Assembly (NCBI GenBank): GCA_965230755.1
Contig: CBDDLT010000003.1
Location: 248,001-312,000, forward strand
DNA: 64,000 nt
Reading direction: 5' to 3'
Source: DATFJT01 sp965230755
GTDB lineage: Bacteria > Bacteroidota > Bacteroidia > Chitinophagales > Saprospiraceae
In this document: piece by piece, positions 9,581 through 18,212 of the stretch
How positions within the stretch are numbered: position 1 is the stretch's first letter
Layout: each line of letters opens with the position of its first letter
Position numbers and translations under genes: made by a program
Notes under the pieces: generated by a model
Told to the model about the DNA's origin: nothing
What the model saw: the letters and a program-made list of their open reading frames with translations, nothing else
The model's database searches: none

Positions 9581-9604
9581 ATACTCACTAATTATTGTTA
9601 TTAA

Positions 9605-10375
9605 TCATTGACATTGCTCTGCATGCTCTTTTGAACGTTGCTCATTTCCTAATTGGGCATGAGCATCTGCCAGCAGACAATGTGCATCTATATTACTTTT
9701 ATCAACGGACAAGACTTTTTCAAGTCTCATTATTGCTTTTTCCCATTGACCGGTTCTCATCCCCAATTGTGCTAAACGCAAGTTAATCTTCACATCTTCG
9801 GGATATTTCTTATTGAGATCTAAAAGTAACTGAACACCCTTCATTGGGTTTTCTTTAGGTGGATAATCAATCTCTATCTGTGCTCGACTGATTTTGTAAT
9901 CCATTCTATCAGGCGCCAAGGAAATCGCATTTTCATAATTGACAATACTCCTTTCGCGACAGTATTCTTTTAGGTCTCCTTCCTCTAAATTATTCAAGGC
10001 CATATAATAGGTAGAACCGGCTATTGCCCAAGAAGAATCGGCATCTTCATGCCTCGCAATCTTCTCTGCAAAAACACCTGACATCTCAGGAGATGCAAAA
10101 GTAAACCATTTTCCGGCAATTTGCTTATAAAGTTGAAGATTTAATGAATCCTCCTTCTCAATTTTTTGATAAAGAAACCTCATTTCCTCTTTTTGAGCGG
10201 TAGAAAGCTTGGCGAAAGCCTCTCTTTCGATGTTGGGGATACTTATTTTAGACCCCGTAGCCTTCCTACCCTCTTCAATCATTTTCTGATCAGAGGACTT
10301 GGTTGGAAATACAAATGCAATAAGAATAAAAAGTACTAGAGATAATGCTATTAATAACTTAGAACTCCATCTCAT
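9605..10375 (-). CDS. Membrane-anchored tetratricopeptide-repeat protein
   Basis: 256 residues. Residues about 7-24 are a single hydrophobic anchor (LLIALSLVLFILIAFVFP). The rest is helical and carries TPR-like repeats, clearest at VKINLRLAQLGMRTGQW and NIDAHCLLADAHAQLGNEQR near the C-terminus. It is 13 nt downstream of the HU gene and followed by the mS38-like gene and RNase G, an arrangement I recall as common in this phylum. No catalytic motif is visible. A scaffold role is likely. Confidence 0.82.
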   Translation of the reverse strand: MRWSSKLLIALSLVLFILIAFVFPTKSSDQKMIEEGRKATGSKISIPNIEREAFAKLSTAQKEEMRFLYQKIEKEDSLNLQLYKQIAGKWFTFASPEMSGVFAEKIARHEDADSSWAIAGSTYYMALNNLEEGDLKEYCRERSIVNYENAISLAPDRMDYKISRAQIEIDYPPKENPMKGVQLLLDLNKKYPEDVKINLRLAQLGMRTGQWEKAIMRLEKVLSVDKSNIDAHCLLADAHAQLGNEQRSKEHAEQCQ

Positions 10376-10388
10376 AATTTAAAAAGTT

Positions 10389-10688
10389 CTAATCATCATC
10401 TGATACAGGTACGTTTTCTTTCACTCTCTCTATAAATTCTTTTGCTGGCTTAAATGCTGGTATATAATGAGCAGGTATTTCAATGGATTTATTTTTCTTG
10501 ATATGTCGCCCTATTTTCTTTGCTCTTTTTTTGATAATAAAAGATCCAAATCCTCTGATATATACGTTCTCTCCATTTTCAAGGGACTCTTTGACCTCCG
10601 AAAAAAAATTCTCAAGAGTAACCAAGACATCTACTTTGGGTACCCCAGTTTTTTCTGATATTCCGGACACTAAATCAGCTTTTCTCAT
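10389..10688 (-). CDS. HU/IHF-family DNA-binding protein
   Basis: 99 residues. The start MRKADLVSGISEKTGVP and the arm region GFGSFIIKKRAKKIGRHIKK are standard for HU/IHF. The Asn-Pro found at the beta-arm tip of many members is replaced by NKSIEIPAHYIPAFKP, as in many Bacteroidota IHF-beta-like proteins. It bends DNA and helps compact the nucleoid. It is the first gene of the series HU, TPR, mS38-like, RNase G, glycosyltransferase, with a promoter at 10732-10763. Confidence 0.95.
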   Translation of the reverse strand: MRKADLVSGISEKTGVPKVDVLVTLENFFSEVKESLENGENVYIRGFGSFIIKKRAKKIGRHIKKNKSIEIPAHYIPAFKPAKEFIERVKENVPVSDDD

Positions 10689-10731
10689 TAATCTATTTAA
10701 TTTTAAGTTATTTTTGGAACGATTTTCGTTT

Positions 10732-10763
10732 TAAAAGTAATTGAAAATCAATCTTTTTGCAAA
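10732..10763 (-). promoter_or_regulatory. Promoter of the HU operon
   Basis: On the minus strand TTTG is followed after 20 nt by TACTTTTA, close to the Bacteroidota -33/-7 consensus (TTTG, TAnnTTTG). It lies 44 nt upstream of the HU start codon. The opposite strand of the same gap must also drive yicC. Confidence 0.55.
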
Positions 10764-10819
10764 TTTTTTTTGATTTATTACTTTCATCTTTCTATTAAAT
10801 CTTTTAAAAAGATAAAATT

Positions 10820-11695
10820 ATGATCTACTCGATGACGGGATTTGGTTCTGCTGAATATAAGGACGAAGAAAAAATGATCCGTGTCGAGGTGAAAACCCTG
10901 AATAGCAAATTCACGGATATCAAGTTTCGATTGAGTCATAATTTCAAAGAAAAAGAATTACAGCTTCGACGATTTGTTCAGAATTTCATCAACAGAGGAA
11001 AGGCCGATATCAGCATAGACCTTTCATTCACCAAAGAAGACGATACCTACCAACTGAATGAAGCCCTTGTCGAAAAATACTTCAATATTATTAAAAGCTT
11101 AAAAAATGTAAATCCTGAGCTGGAAGGCGACGTCCTACAGTCTATTATGAGGATTCCTAGTGTAGTTGTAGAGAGGGAAAAAGAGCTGGACGACGAAAAT
11201 TATGTTCTGGTAAAAGAGACGCTTACTGCGGCCTTGAACCAGTTGAATGAGTTTCGAATGGAAGAAGGCAAAATTATCTATCAGGAATTTAAGGACAGAG
11301 TTAAAACCATAAAAGATCTTTTGGGTCAGGTAGCTCAATTCGAAGACAATCGAATAGATCAACTTCGGGATAAATTTCAGAAGGCATTGGACGGATTCGC
11401 CCAAAATATTTCTGCTGACAAGAATAGAATGGAACAGGAAATCATCTATTATATGGAGAAACTCGACATTTCTGAAGAAAAATCCAGATTAAAACAACAT
11501 TGTGATTATTTTACAAGCTTTTTAGACGAGGAGACGATCAGCAAGGGGAAAAAACTAAACTTTATTTGTCAGGAAATGGGCAGAGAAATTAATACCCTCG
11601 GCTCTAAGGCCAATTCCAGTGACATCCAACATCTCGTTGTCAATATGAAAGACGAGTTGGAAAAGATAAAAGAACAAATCGGTAACGTAGTATAA
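10820..11695 (+). CDS. yicC: YicC family endoribonuclease
   Basis: 291 residues, the usual length. It begins with the family hallmark MIYSMTGFGSAEY and ends with the conserved C-terminal block ending LVVNMKDELEKIKEQIGNV; the DUF1732 region around NFICQEMGREINTLGSKAN is intact. YicC proteins are RNA-cleaving or RNA-associated proteins that help degrade certain small RNAs. The stop overlaps the gmk start by one base (TAATG), the classic yicC-gmk coupling. Confidence 0.95.
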   Translation: MIYSMTGFGSAEYKDEEKMIRVEVKTLNSKFTDIKFRLSHNFKEKELQLRRFVQNFINRGKADISIDLSFTKEDDTYQLNEALVEKYFNIIKSLKNVNPELEGDVLQSIMRIPSVVVEREKELDDENYVLVKETLTAALNQLNEFRMEEGKIIYQEFKDRVKTIKDLLGQVAQFEDNRIDQLRDKFQKALDGFAQNISADKNRMEQEIIYYMEKLDISEEKSRLKQHCDYFTSFLDEETISKGKKLNFICQEMGREINTLGSKANSSDIQHLVVNMKDELEKIKEQIGNVV

Positions 11696-12270
11696 TGCCA
11701 ACTGCCAAATTAATTATTATTACCGCTCCCAGTGGGTCCGGTAAGACCACAATGGTAAAACATATTATGTCAAAATGCGATAATGTCGTATTTTCGACTT
11801 CAGCGACTACGAGACCTCGAAGAGCTAATGAAATAGATGGTAGAGAATATCACTTCCTGACCAAGGAGGAATTTCTTGAGAAAATAGAAAACAATGCCTT
11901 TGTCGAATGGGAAGAAGTATACCCAGGAAGGTTCTATGGAACACTTAAATCGGAAGTAGAAGGTAAAATATCTCAAGGGAAAAATATTCTCTTTGATATC
12001 GATATTAAGGGAGCTTTAAACTTAAAAAAGATATATCCAGAGAATTCTTTGGCAGTATTTATTAAAGCACCCAACTTACAGACCCTAATTGATCGTCTAT
12101 CAAAGAGAAATTCAGAAACCCCTGAAACCCTCGAGATGAGAATCAAGAAAGCCAAAGGAGAAATGCTTTATCGAGATAGTTTTGACAGGGTAGTAGTGAA
12201 CGATAATCTTGAAAAAGCGTTTAATGAAATAGAAGTAGTAGTAAAAACGTTTTTGGGCGAGAATACATAA
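11695..12270 (+). CDS. gmk: Guanylate kinase
   Basis: 191 residues. It converts GMP and ATP to GDP and ADP. The P-loop is ITAPSGSGKTTMV, and the GMP-binding segment has TTRPRRANEIDGREYHF. The lid follows LSKRNSETPETLEMRI. Its length and motifs are typical. It is coupled to yicC upstream (one-base overlap) and followed after 3 nt by apaG. Confidence 0.97.
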   Translation: MPTAKLIIITAPSGSGKTTMVKHIMSKCDNVVFSTSATTRPRRANEIDGREYHFLTKEEFLEKIENNAFVEWEEVYPGRFYGTLKSEVEGKISQGKNILFDIDIKGALNLKKIYPENSLAVFIKAPNLQTLIDRLSKRNSETPETLEMRIKKAKGEMLYRDSFDRVVVNDNLEKAFNEIEVVVKTFLGENT

Positions 12271-12273
12271 GCA

Positions 12274-12660
12274 ATGGAGACACTGACAACTAATGGAGTA
12301 AATATAAAGATTGAAACCTTTTATCAATCAAAGCACTCTATTCCGCTAGAGAACAAATATATCTTTGCCTACAAGGTGACCATCACCAATCTGCGTAAAA
12401 ACAGAATCAAACTTCTAGACAGATACTGGAGAATCTTCGACTCCAATGGTGCTGAACGCACTGTCCAAGGTCAGGGCGTTGTCGGTCAACAACCAGTTAT
12501 GGAAGGTGGAATGACGCACGAATATGTTTCTTGGACCAATCTTCTCAGCGATCTGGGAAAAATGGAAGGCTTCTTCAGAATGATTGATCTGGTGACCAAT
12601 GATTTGTTTAAAGTAAAGATTCCTTCATTTAAACTCTACCCTCCTTTTAAGTCGAATTAG
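12274..12660 (+). CDS. apaG: ApaG domain protein
   Basis: 128 residues, the normal size. The ApaG beta-sandwich signature is visible: YIFAYKVTITNLRKNRIKLLDRYWRI, then VQGQGVVGQQPVMEGG and the closing KVKIPSFKLYPP. Mutants in E. coli affect Co2+/Mg2+ efflux phenotypes, but the molecular role is unclear. It is the third gene of yicC-gmk-apaG, with 3 nt between gmk and apaG. Confidence 0.95.
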   Translation: METLTTNGVNIKIETFYQSKHSIPLENKYIFAYKVTITNLRKNRIKLLDRYWRIFDSNGAERTVQGQGVVGQQPVMEGGMTHEYVSWTNLLSDLGKMEGFFRMIDLVTNDLFKVKIPSFKLYPPFKSN

Positions 12661-12797
12661 GAGTACTTTAAGTTTTCATTTTTGTTTTATTGATCCTTTT
12701 CGACCGATGATAAGGTTGGAATTTTCTGTGCAATGTGTAATGCAAGTCTCTCCCTACTCCACGATAAATTCATAATCCTAATCACCTAACAAACAAA

Positions 12798-12847
12798 AAC
12801 GCCAACACGCCAATAAGCTAGAACCCTAACACGCCAATGCGCCAACT
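12798..12847. repeat. Short imperfect repeats of CGCCAA
   Basis: Four copies of (A/G)CGCCAA lie within 50 bp of the gap between apaG and the convergent RidA gene, in a stretch very rich in A and C. No coding potential or hairpin is evident. They look like low-complexity intergenic filler. Confidence 0.5.
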
Positions 12848-12865
12848 CACTAATACCCCAACAAC

Positions 12866-13285
12866 CTATTCCTTCACCAAAGCAATACACTTCAATTCAA
12901 TCGCAATAGGAGTCGGAAGAGCATTGATGGAAACCGTAGTTCTGCAGGGTTTATTCTTGGTGAAATATTCGGCGTAAATTCTATTGAAAGTTTCGAAATC
13001 CCTTTTCATGTCTGTCAGGAACACTGTAACGTCGATAAGATCTTCCCAACTAGCCCCGGCACTTTCCAGGATAATTCTGGTATTATTGAAGACGCTGTGC
13101 ACTTGGTCGGCAAACTCAAATTCTGCATAATTGCCAGCTTTGGTTAACGAAAGTCCTGGGACTCCATCTGTCTTTGGATCTCTCGGACCGATGCCCGATA
13201 GGAAAAGTAAATTACCCGCTTTTCGAGCATGAGGATAAGATCCAACAGGTTTTGGTGCTTCATTCGAAAATATTTCTTTAGACAT
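12866..13285 (-). CDS. RidA/YjgF family protein, 2-aminomuconate deaminase-like
   Basis: 139 residues. The RidA pattern APKPVGSYPHARKAG...FLSGIGPRDP opens the protein, and CRTTVSINALPTPIAIELKCIA carries the conserved Arg that binds the carboxylate of imine substrates. Slightly longer than canonical RidA, with an insertion DPKTDGVPGLSLTKAG, it resembles the 2-aminomuconate deaminase branch. Whether it acts on enamine intermediates or in tryptophan breakdown cannot be settled here. It is monocistronic and convergent with apaG. A second RidA gene lies at 58499. Confidence 0.88.
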   Translation of the reverse strand: MSKEIFSNEAPKPVGSYPHARKAGNLLFLSGIGPRDPKTDGVPGLSLTKAGNYAEFEFADQVHSVFNNTRIILESAGASWEDLIDVTVFLTDMKRDFETFNRIYAEYFTKNKPCRTTVSINALPTPIAIELKCIALVKE

Positions 13286-13406
13286 TACAGTTAAATTTGA
13301 TATTATTACTAATGAGAATACAATGTAATCATATTCAAGAAATGAGTTAGGACTTTTTTTCGAAGTGAGACTCGTAGATTCTTAATGATTGCGAAATATA
13401 AATTGG

Positions 13407-14816
13407 ATGAAAATATTTTTGCAGCTACTGCTTCTTTCTTTCTGTTCGGTGCTTCACGCTGAAATAACCTATCTCGTCGGAGATTTTTCCGGTAAAAATT
13501 TAGCATTAGATATCGAGCTACGGGTGGATCAAAGAATGCATAATGGAATTTTAAAAAACCACGAAATTAAGTTAAATGGTCAAGATGTCTTTCATGCCCA
13601 TTTCGAATTGGATCAGGCGCAGTACGTAAAGTTGATCTACGCAAGAAATGAGCTCCATGTTTTTGCTGAACCTGGTGATACCATCTTCATTACCATCGAT
13701 CCCGAAAATTTCACCTACAACTCAAGCTTCTCAGGGACCAATGGAGTAAAAAACGACATTCTAAAACACTATTACAAGAACAATCAAAGTGCCCAAAGAA
13801 GATCAGATCGCCTGCAGTTCAAGTATGGAGATTTCTGGTATTTTACCAATACAACTATTGATGAGTGGATGCGGACCATGACAGGACAAGATTTTCTTCT
13901 AAAGATGGCATCGCGAAAAGATCAATGGTTGGCATACTCTCTTGAACAAGAGGGATCTTATCCGGAAGCCTTCAAAAAGGATTTTGGCAATTATTTTTAT
14001 TCCGAGATCCTCTATGACTGGGCTTATTTTATGTTGATCTATGGTACGACGTATCACAAGCGTCATGAATTACCTGCGGATTACTTGGATTTTCTATCAT
14101 CTGTTCCTGTCTCGGGCGGTCATATGGCAAGTCCTCGATACCAGAAATACCTCATGGCCTACATGAACTATCTTTTCGTAAGTGAAAATACTGAAGAGGG
14201 TACATTTAAACGACGGTACGATTTTGCTGAAGAAAAATTAGTACAACCTGAACAGAGTTTCTACTTGGCTGAACTCCTGATCAAGCAACTCAAAAAGAAG
14301 GAAGGCCCTGAATTCTTTGACCAATATTATGAGTACATCAATTCAAACCCAATCATACAGTATTCAGAAAGAGTGAGTAGAAAATTCAATCGATTGATCT
14401 ATCTAAGCAAGGGGGCAGAGGCCCCTGAATTTGTTTTGATCGATTCGACAAAAGCGTTCAGAAGTAAATCAGATTTTCTCGGTCGACCTGTCTTGATCAA
14501 CTTTTGGGCGAGTTGGTGCAAACCCTGTGTAGCCAAGTTTCCGGAGTTACAAAAGGTCAACGACCAGTTCAAAGATCAAATCCATTTGGTCTCGATCAAT
14601 CTGGATAAATCTGAGGAGTCTTTCATTGAGGCCTTAGAAAGATGGAGTCCTCCGGGAACGCAGTTACATGCTCCTTCCGAAAAACAAAAAAGTACCATGT
14701 CCGACTACGGAATTAAATTTCTCCCGGGCATGCTTCTGATAGATCGAGAGGGACGATTTATGATCAATCCGGATGAGTTTGATTTAAATCAGCTGGAAGG
14801 CTACCTTGCCCAATAA
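13407..14816 (+). CDS. Secreted TlpA-like thioredoxin-fold protein
   Basis: 469 residues from ATG 13407, which gives the signal peptide MKIFLQLLLLSFCSVLHA; a TTG at 13389 is less likely. Residues 20-340 are a large periplasmic region of unknown structure. The C-terminal 130 residues are a TlpA/ResA-type thioredoxin domain with the redox motif WCKPC near residue 369 (INFWASWCKPCVAKFPEL) and the cis-Pro in IKFLPGMLLI. It probably reduces disulphides in exported proteins. It stands alone and is convergent with the LamG pseudogene. Confidence 0.87.
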   Translation: MKIFLQLLLLSFCSVLHAEITYLVGDFSGKNLALDIELRVDQRMHNGILKNHEIKLNGQDVFHAHFELDQAQYVKLIYARNELHVFAEPGDTIFITIDPENFTYNSSFSGTNGVKNDILKHYYKNNQSAQRRSDRLQFKYGDFWYFTNTTIDEWMRTMTGQDFLLKMASRKDQWLAYSLEQEGSYPEAFKKDFGNYFYSEILYDWAYFMLIYGTTYHKRHELPADYLDFLSSVPVSGGHMASPRYQKYLMAYMNYLFVSENTEEGTFKRRYDFAEEKLVQPEQSFYLAELLIKQLKKKEGPEFFDQYYEYINSNPIIQYSERVSRKFNRLIYLSKGAEAPEFVLIDSTKAFRSKSDFLGRPVLINFWASWCKPCVAKFPELQKVNDQFKDQIHLVSINLDKSEESFIEALERWSPPGTQLHAPSEKQKSTMSDYGIKFLPGMLLIDREGRFMINPDEFDLNQLEGYLAQ

Positions 14817-14899
14817 ACTAAGTGAAACCGGTTTACTTAAGCAGCCTTCCAACAATAAACCCTTTTATCAGAATTCCGATTGTAGTTGTAGTCCCAAAC

Positions 14900-15895
14900 T
14901 TATTTCTTTATTAATTTTCGACTTACCAGTTGATTACCTAACTGCATTTGTATAAAGTAAAAACCACTAGGATATTCACTGATATCAAGACTAAAATTTG
15001 ATTGATTGACTTGTTTGGTCATGATCAATTCCCCCGTAACATTTGTAACACGAAGCTTCAATTCCTTACTGCTTCGATGTTGTATGCTAAGCAATCCTGA
15101 GGTCGGGTTAGGAGAAATTTGAATACTGATTTCATCTAGTCTCTCTTCTACATTAGTTGTCTTTTCGACACATCCATCCTCTGACCAGGAAGGATCTTCA
15201 ACTTCGATTTCCATGGTACTTCCCAATACGCCATCATATTGTCCCGTCTTATCTGTCACTACCTGCCCGCTTTCATTATCCAATTCCCAGTAAGCCAAAA
15301 GACCTGTTTCGTTTCCTTGAAGACTGATATCTTTGTCTTCACTAATTTGGGTTGGTGTTCTTGCTATATCCCATATCCTAACTTGCGAAATTAAGCCATT
15401 GAAGGTATGATCTCTTGCCCTATCTCTACCGATCCCAAAGTGGATTATTGGACCATAATGAAGGTGGAAGATTTAGAACTTTACTTCCTATTTCGCTTCC
15501 ATCGACATACATCGTATATACATTTCCTGTCCTGGCCACTGCAACATGATGACACTCCCCATCTAAGATATTTCTGTTAAAAGAACAATTGTCGACGTAC
15601 AAATAATTGAAGGCGCCAATTTGAAAGCAAAGCATTTTAGACTGGGAGCCACCCCATAAATTATGAAAGAAGAACATAATTCCTCCGGCAAATGGGTTCA
15701 CTCCTCGATTGGAAAGAATCACGGCATTTGTATTTTACTCAATTTCATTCCCCTTGATCCATGCTTCTATGGTAAAATCCGAAGTACCAATATCATCCAA
15801 AGGACTATTTGCGATTTCTACGTAATTATCTATTCCATTGAACTCCATACTGCCCAAGATTTGAGCCTTAGTATTGGTCTACTATTAACTTTTTC
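14900..15895 (-). pseudogene. Broken LamG-domain protein with T9SS sorting signal
   Basis: Reading on the minus strand, a start-like MKKLIV at 15895 loses frame. The LamG domain then continues (MEFNGIDNYVEIANSPLDD) to an in-frame TAA at 15735-15737, resumes with VILSNRGVNPFAGG, and shifts frame again near 15432, where the downstream frame carries the end of the LamG domain (HTFNGLISQVRIWDIARTP). The last 80 residues are a clean T9SS type A sorting domain (ISPNPTSGLLSIQ to the end). At least three lesions point to a decayed gene rather than one sequencing error. A GTCACA box still lies upstream. Confidence 0.8.
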
Positions 15896-15958
15896 ATGAG
15901 TTTAAATTTTTCTGTTTAAGAGCTTGTGTATAATTATCTAATAATCGATTTGGGCATT

Positions 15959-15964
15959 TGTGAC
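15959..15964 (-). promoter_or_regulatory. GTCACA box upstream of LamG pseudogene
   Basis: Minus-strand context ATGTCACAAAT, 63 nt from the pseudogene start. It matches the box upstream of the T9SS PKD gene at 27564 over ATGTCACAAAT exactly. It is one of seven same-orientation sites in the 15.9-27.8 kb block. Confidence 0.5.
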
Positions 15965-16137
15965 ATAGAAATTTTAATATTCTCTACCCCTCGACCGACT
16001 TACTCCTTATTCAGAATTCTCGATGGATTAAATACCAAAAGCAACTATGGATGGTGCGAGTATTTGCTCTATATCCGTTCGTGTAACTTGATTGACCTTA
16101 GGAGATGGCTTACTTATTAAAATATCCTCTTAGACAT

Positions 16138-16190
16138 AAAACTGAGACCAAGGCGACTTCTATTCGATGAATATTACGCCTTGATCTCAG
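16138..16190 (-). terminator. Terminator of the 586-residue T9SS gene
   Basis: Arms 16142-16155 and 16177-16190 form a 14-bp stem with one mismatch (CTGAGACCAAGGCG with CGCCTTGATCTCAG). On the minus strand it is followed by TTTTATG. It lies 54 nt after the stop codon. Confidence 0.65.
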
Positions 16191-16243
16191 GTCCGGATTT
16201 TTATCTTAATTGGCGCAGATCTAAGACCAACTAAATTCTTTAC

Positions 16244-18004
16244 TTACTGCACCGCTATCTTGTGGCTTGATATTACCCCAGTATCTTTGTTCTTAATTCT
16301 GGCGATATAGATTCCTGGATTCCAGTCTCGAGCATTGATCTTGTAACTGTCGGCTTTTGCCTCGAATTCGCCAATTAGCACACCTTTTACATCTACGATG
16401 GAGATTGTTCGAGAAGATGAGGAGTTAAACCTAAAATTGGCCCAATTAACAGTAGGATTTGGAAGAATTTCGATTGCTTCTTTAAGATTGTCGTTTTTAG
16501 AATCTAAATCAACTGATCTAGGCTGAATAGTACACCAGTCTATTTCCTGTTGTAATTGGCCCATACCCGATATTCCTAAATTAGTCATTGTATTAACGGT
16601 ACTTGAGACTCCTTGCGCCGTTATAGGCGTAAATCCTATCAGAATCGGATCACAGTCAATTTCACTGACACAACTACTCGTACCAGGAATCGGGAGTACC
16701 GTTATCCCGAAAACGCCTGGATCATCAGAAGGTGCTAAAGCCACATACCGGCTTGTGCTAGGACCTGGATTCAAATTATCTGTCATAATTTTCTGATTAA
16801 AAATATATGGATGTTCTCCCTGAAACGTTGAAAAAAGTCCTCCGCCGTGAGCATGGAAGTTCATGGAAGAATTAGCCCATTGTTCAGCAGGATTGATTAG
16901 GGATCCCGTATTTCTCTCAAACTCAACATACCATAAATTCGCATCTCCATTACCGGACCCGTCTGGGTTCGCTGTCCTAAAGTATCCTACGGCGACCAAG
17001 GCATCATTGGGGAAATCATAGTGAGGTAAAAGCGTAAAGCCTGCAGCATTGGTTTGACCCCTTGTAGGATCCAAATCCAAATAATACGAAACGGTGGGGT
17101 CCAGAGTGGCGAGTCCAGGGTTTGAAACATTTCTAATTACATTGATTTGCGGGTTATGGATAACGCTGTTATTGGACATGAGCCATACCTCATCTGCAAT
17201 ATCATCATAGGAAGCCGAAACCCCCACATGATCTGCATTCGTGGACTCAAAACTTAGATTATTTGTTATGATCCCTGAGCCTGGAGAAACGACCATAGCT
17301 AGGACTCCCTGATACCCGGGATTGCCTGTAGCATTGTTCGCTACGCTACCAGTAATAAAAATTCGACCGGTGTTGGTTTCGACCAAATCATTAATCGAAC
17401 TGTGAGCTTCTATTCCGGATGAGATTCGATTGACCCATGAAACACCGCTAAGGCTTGAATCTAAGCTAAAGAGAATAGCATTATTGTTCGATCCCAAGGG
17501 ATAATTGAAAACATCAGCCGAGAATCCTCCTATGATATAATTTCCTGTGATGCTCGAATGCATGATACTTGTCGCAGCACAGGGAAACCCTGAACCCAAG
17601 TGGTTAATATTAATAACGACATCGTCAATAAATCCTCCAAAAGAATCCCATTTTCCTACATAAATATTCTCTACACCAAGAAAGTCAGTGTATCCCGCCA
17701 CAACTACGTCAGCGGTATTCGGATCTACCATCACATCCAAAGCTCGATCATCAAAACCAGGATTAGAAGTCACCTCCCATTGTAAAACCCCATTTACATC
17801 CAGTTTAAGAACATGAATTCTGGTATCTCCTGCATTAAATTGAGTTCCGGCAATAACATATGAATTATCCAGAGGAGATTGTTCTATGGAGTAATGATTG
17901 AAGTCCAATCCATACTGATATAACAGTGACGAATTTGGAATTTGACCGAATAAAGGAATTGTAAACAAAAAAAGAATGGTTAAAATGAATATAATATGTC
18001 GCAT
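16244..18004 (-). CDS. Secreted protein with T9SS type A sorting domain
   Basis: 586 residues. The signal peptide is MRHIIFILTILFLFTIPLFG. The bulk has short repeats such as YVIAGTQFNAGDTRIHVLKL and VVVAGYTDFLGVENIYVGKW, a pattern typical of beta-propeller style secreted proteins. The C-terminal 80 residues (ILPNPTVNWANFRF to ISSHKIAVQ) are a type A T9SS sorting domain, which directs secretion and attachment. No enzyme motif is seen. A GTCACA box and a GTGTACAC palindrome lie upstream. Confidence 0.82.
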   Translation of the reverse strand: MRHIIFILTILFLFTIPLFGQIPNSSLLYQYGLDFNHYSIEQSPLDNSYVIAGTQFNAGDTRIHVLKLDVNGVLQWEVTSNPGFDDRALDVMVDPNTADVVVAGYTDFLGVENIYVGKWDSFGGFIDDVVININHLGSGFPCAATSIMHSSITGNYIIGGFSADVFNYPLGSNNNAILFSLDSSLSGVSWVNRISSGIEAHSSINDLVETNTGRIFITGSVANNATGNPGYQGVLAMVVSPGSGIITNNLSFESTNADHVGVSASYDDIADEVWLMSNNSVIHNPQINVIRNVSNPGLATLDPTVSYYLDLDPTRGQTNAAGFTLLPHYDFPNDALVAVGYFRTANPDGSGNGDANLWYVEFERNTGSLINPAEQWANSSMNFHAHGGGLFSTFQGEHPYIFNQKIMTDNLNPGPSTSRYVALAPSDDPGVFGITVLPIPGTSSCVSEIDCDPILIGFTPITAQGVSSTVNTMTNLGISGMGQLQQEIDWCTIQPRSVDLDSKNDNLKEAIEILPNPTVNWANFRFNSSSSRTISIVDVKGVLIGEFEAKADSYKINARDWNPGIYIARIKNKDTGVISSHKIAVQ

Positions 18005-18044
18005 TTTCTAAGATTTTTAAGTTGAAGAAATTAAGTATTCATTC

Positions 18045-18052
18045 GTGTACAC
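18045..18052. promoter_or_regulatory. GTGTACAC palindrome upstream of T9SS gene
   Basis: Perfect 8-bp palindrome 40 nt before the start codon and 27 nt from the GTCACA box. An identical copy precedes the metalloprotease gene (19457). Confidence 0.45.
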
Positions 18053-18079
18053 ATATTGATAATGCTAGCCTTGATAGTA

Positions 18080-18085
18080 TGTGAC
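18080..18085 (-). promoter_or_regulatory. GTCACA box upstream of 586-residue T9SS gene
   Basis: Minus-strand context GTTGTCACATAC, 75 nt before the start codon. See the other six sites. Confidence 0.55.
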
Positions 18086-18129
18086 AACTTTTAAATAGCA
18101 AGCTCACAGACTCCACTCAATTCCTTAAA

Positions 18130-18169
18130 TCAAAAAAGAGATGAGGAATATTCGAATCCCTCATCTCTT
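18130..18169 (-). terminator. Terminator of the metalloprotease gene
   Basis: Perfect 11-bp stem (18136-18146 with 18159-18169, AAGAGATGAGG) with a 12-nt loop, followed on the minus strand by TTTTTTG. It lies 44 nt beyond the stop codon of the metalloprotease gene. Confidence 0.75.
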
Positions 18170-18212
18170 AAAAACATCTTTGTTAAACTATCTAATCCAG
18201 AAAAGCGCTCTC

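Larger units (their letters stand above)
15896..16243. other. Intergenic stretch with GTCACA box and terminator hairpin
   Basis: This 348-bp gap contains the GTCACA box of the LamG pseudogene (15959-15964) and the terminator hairpin of the downstream-facing T9SS gene (16138-16190). I see no small gene in the remaining sequence. Confidence 0.6.
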
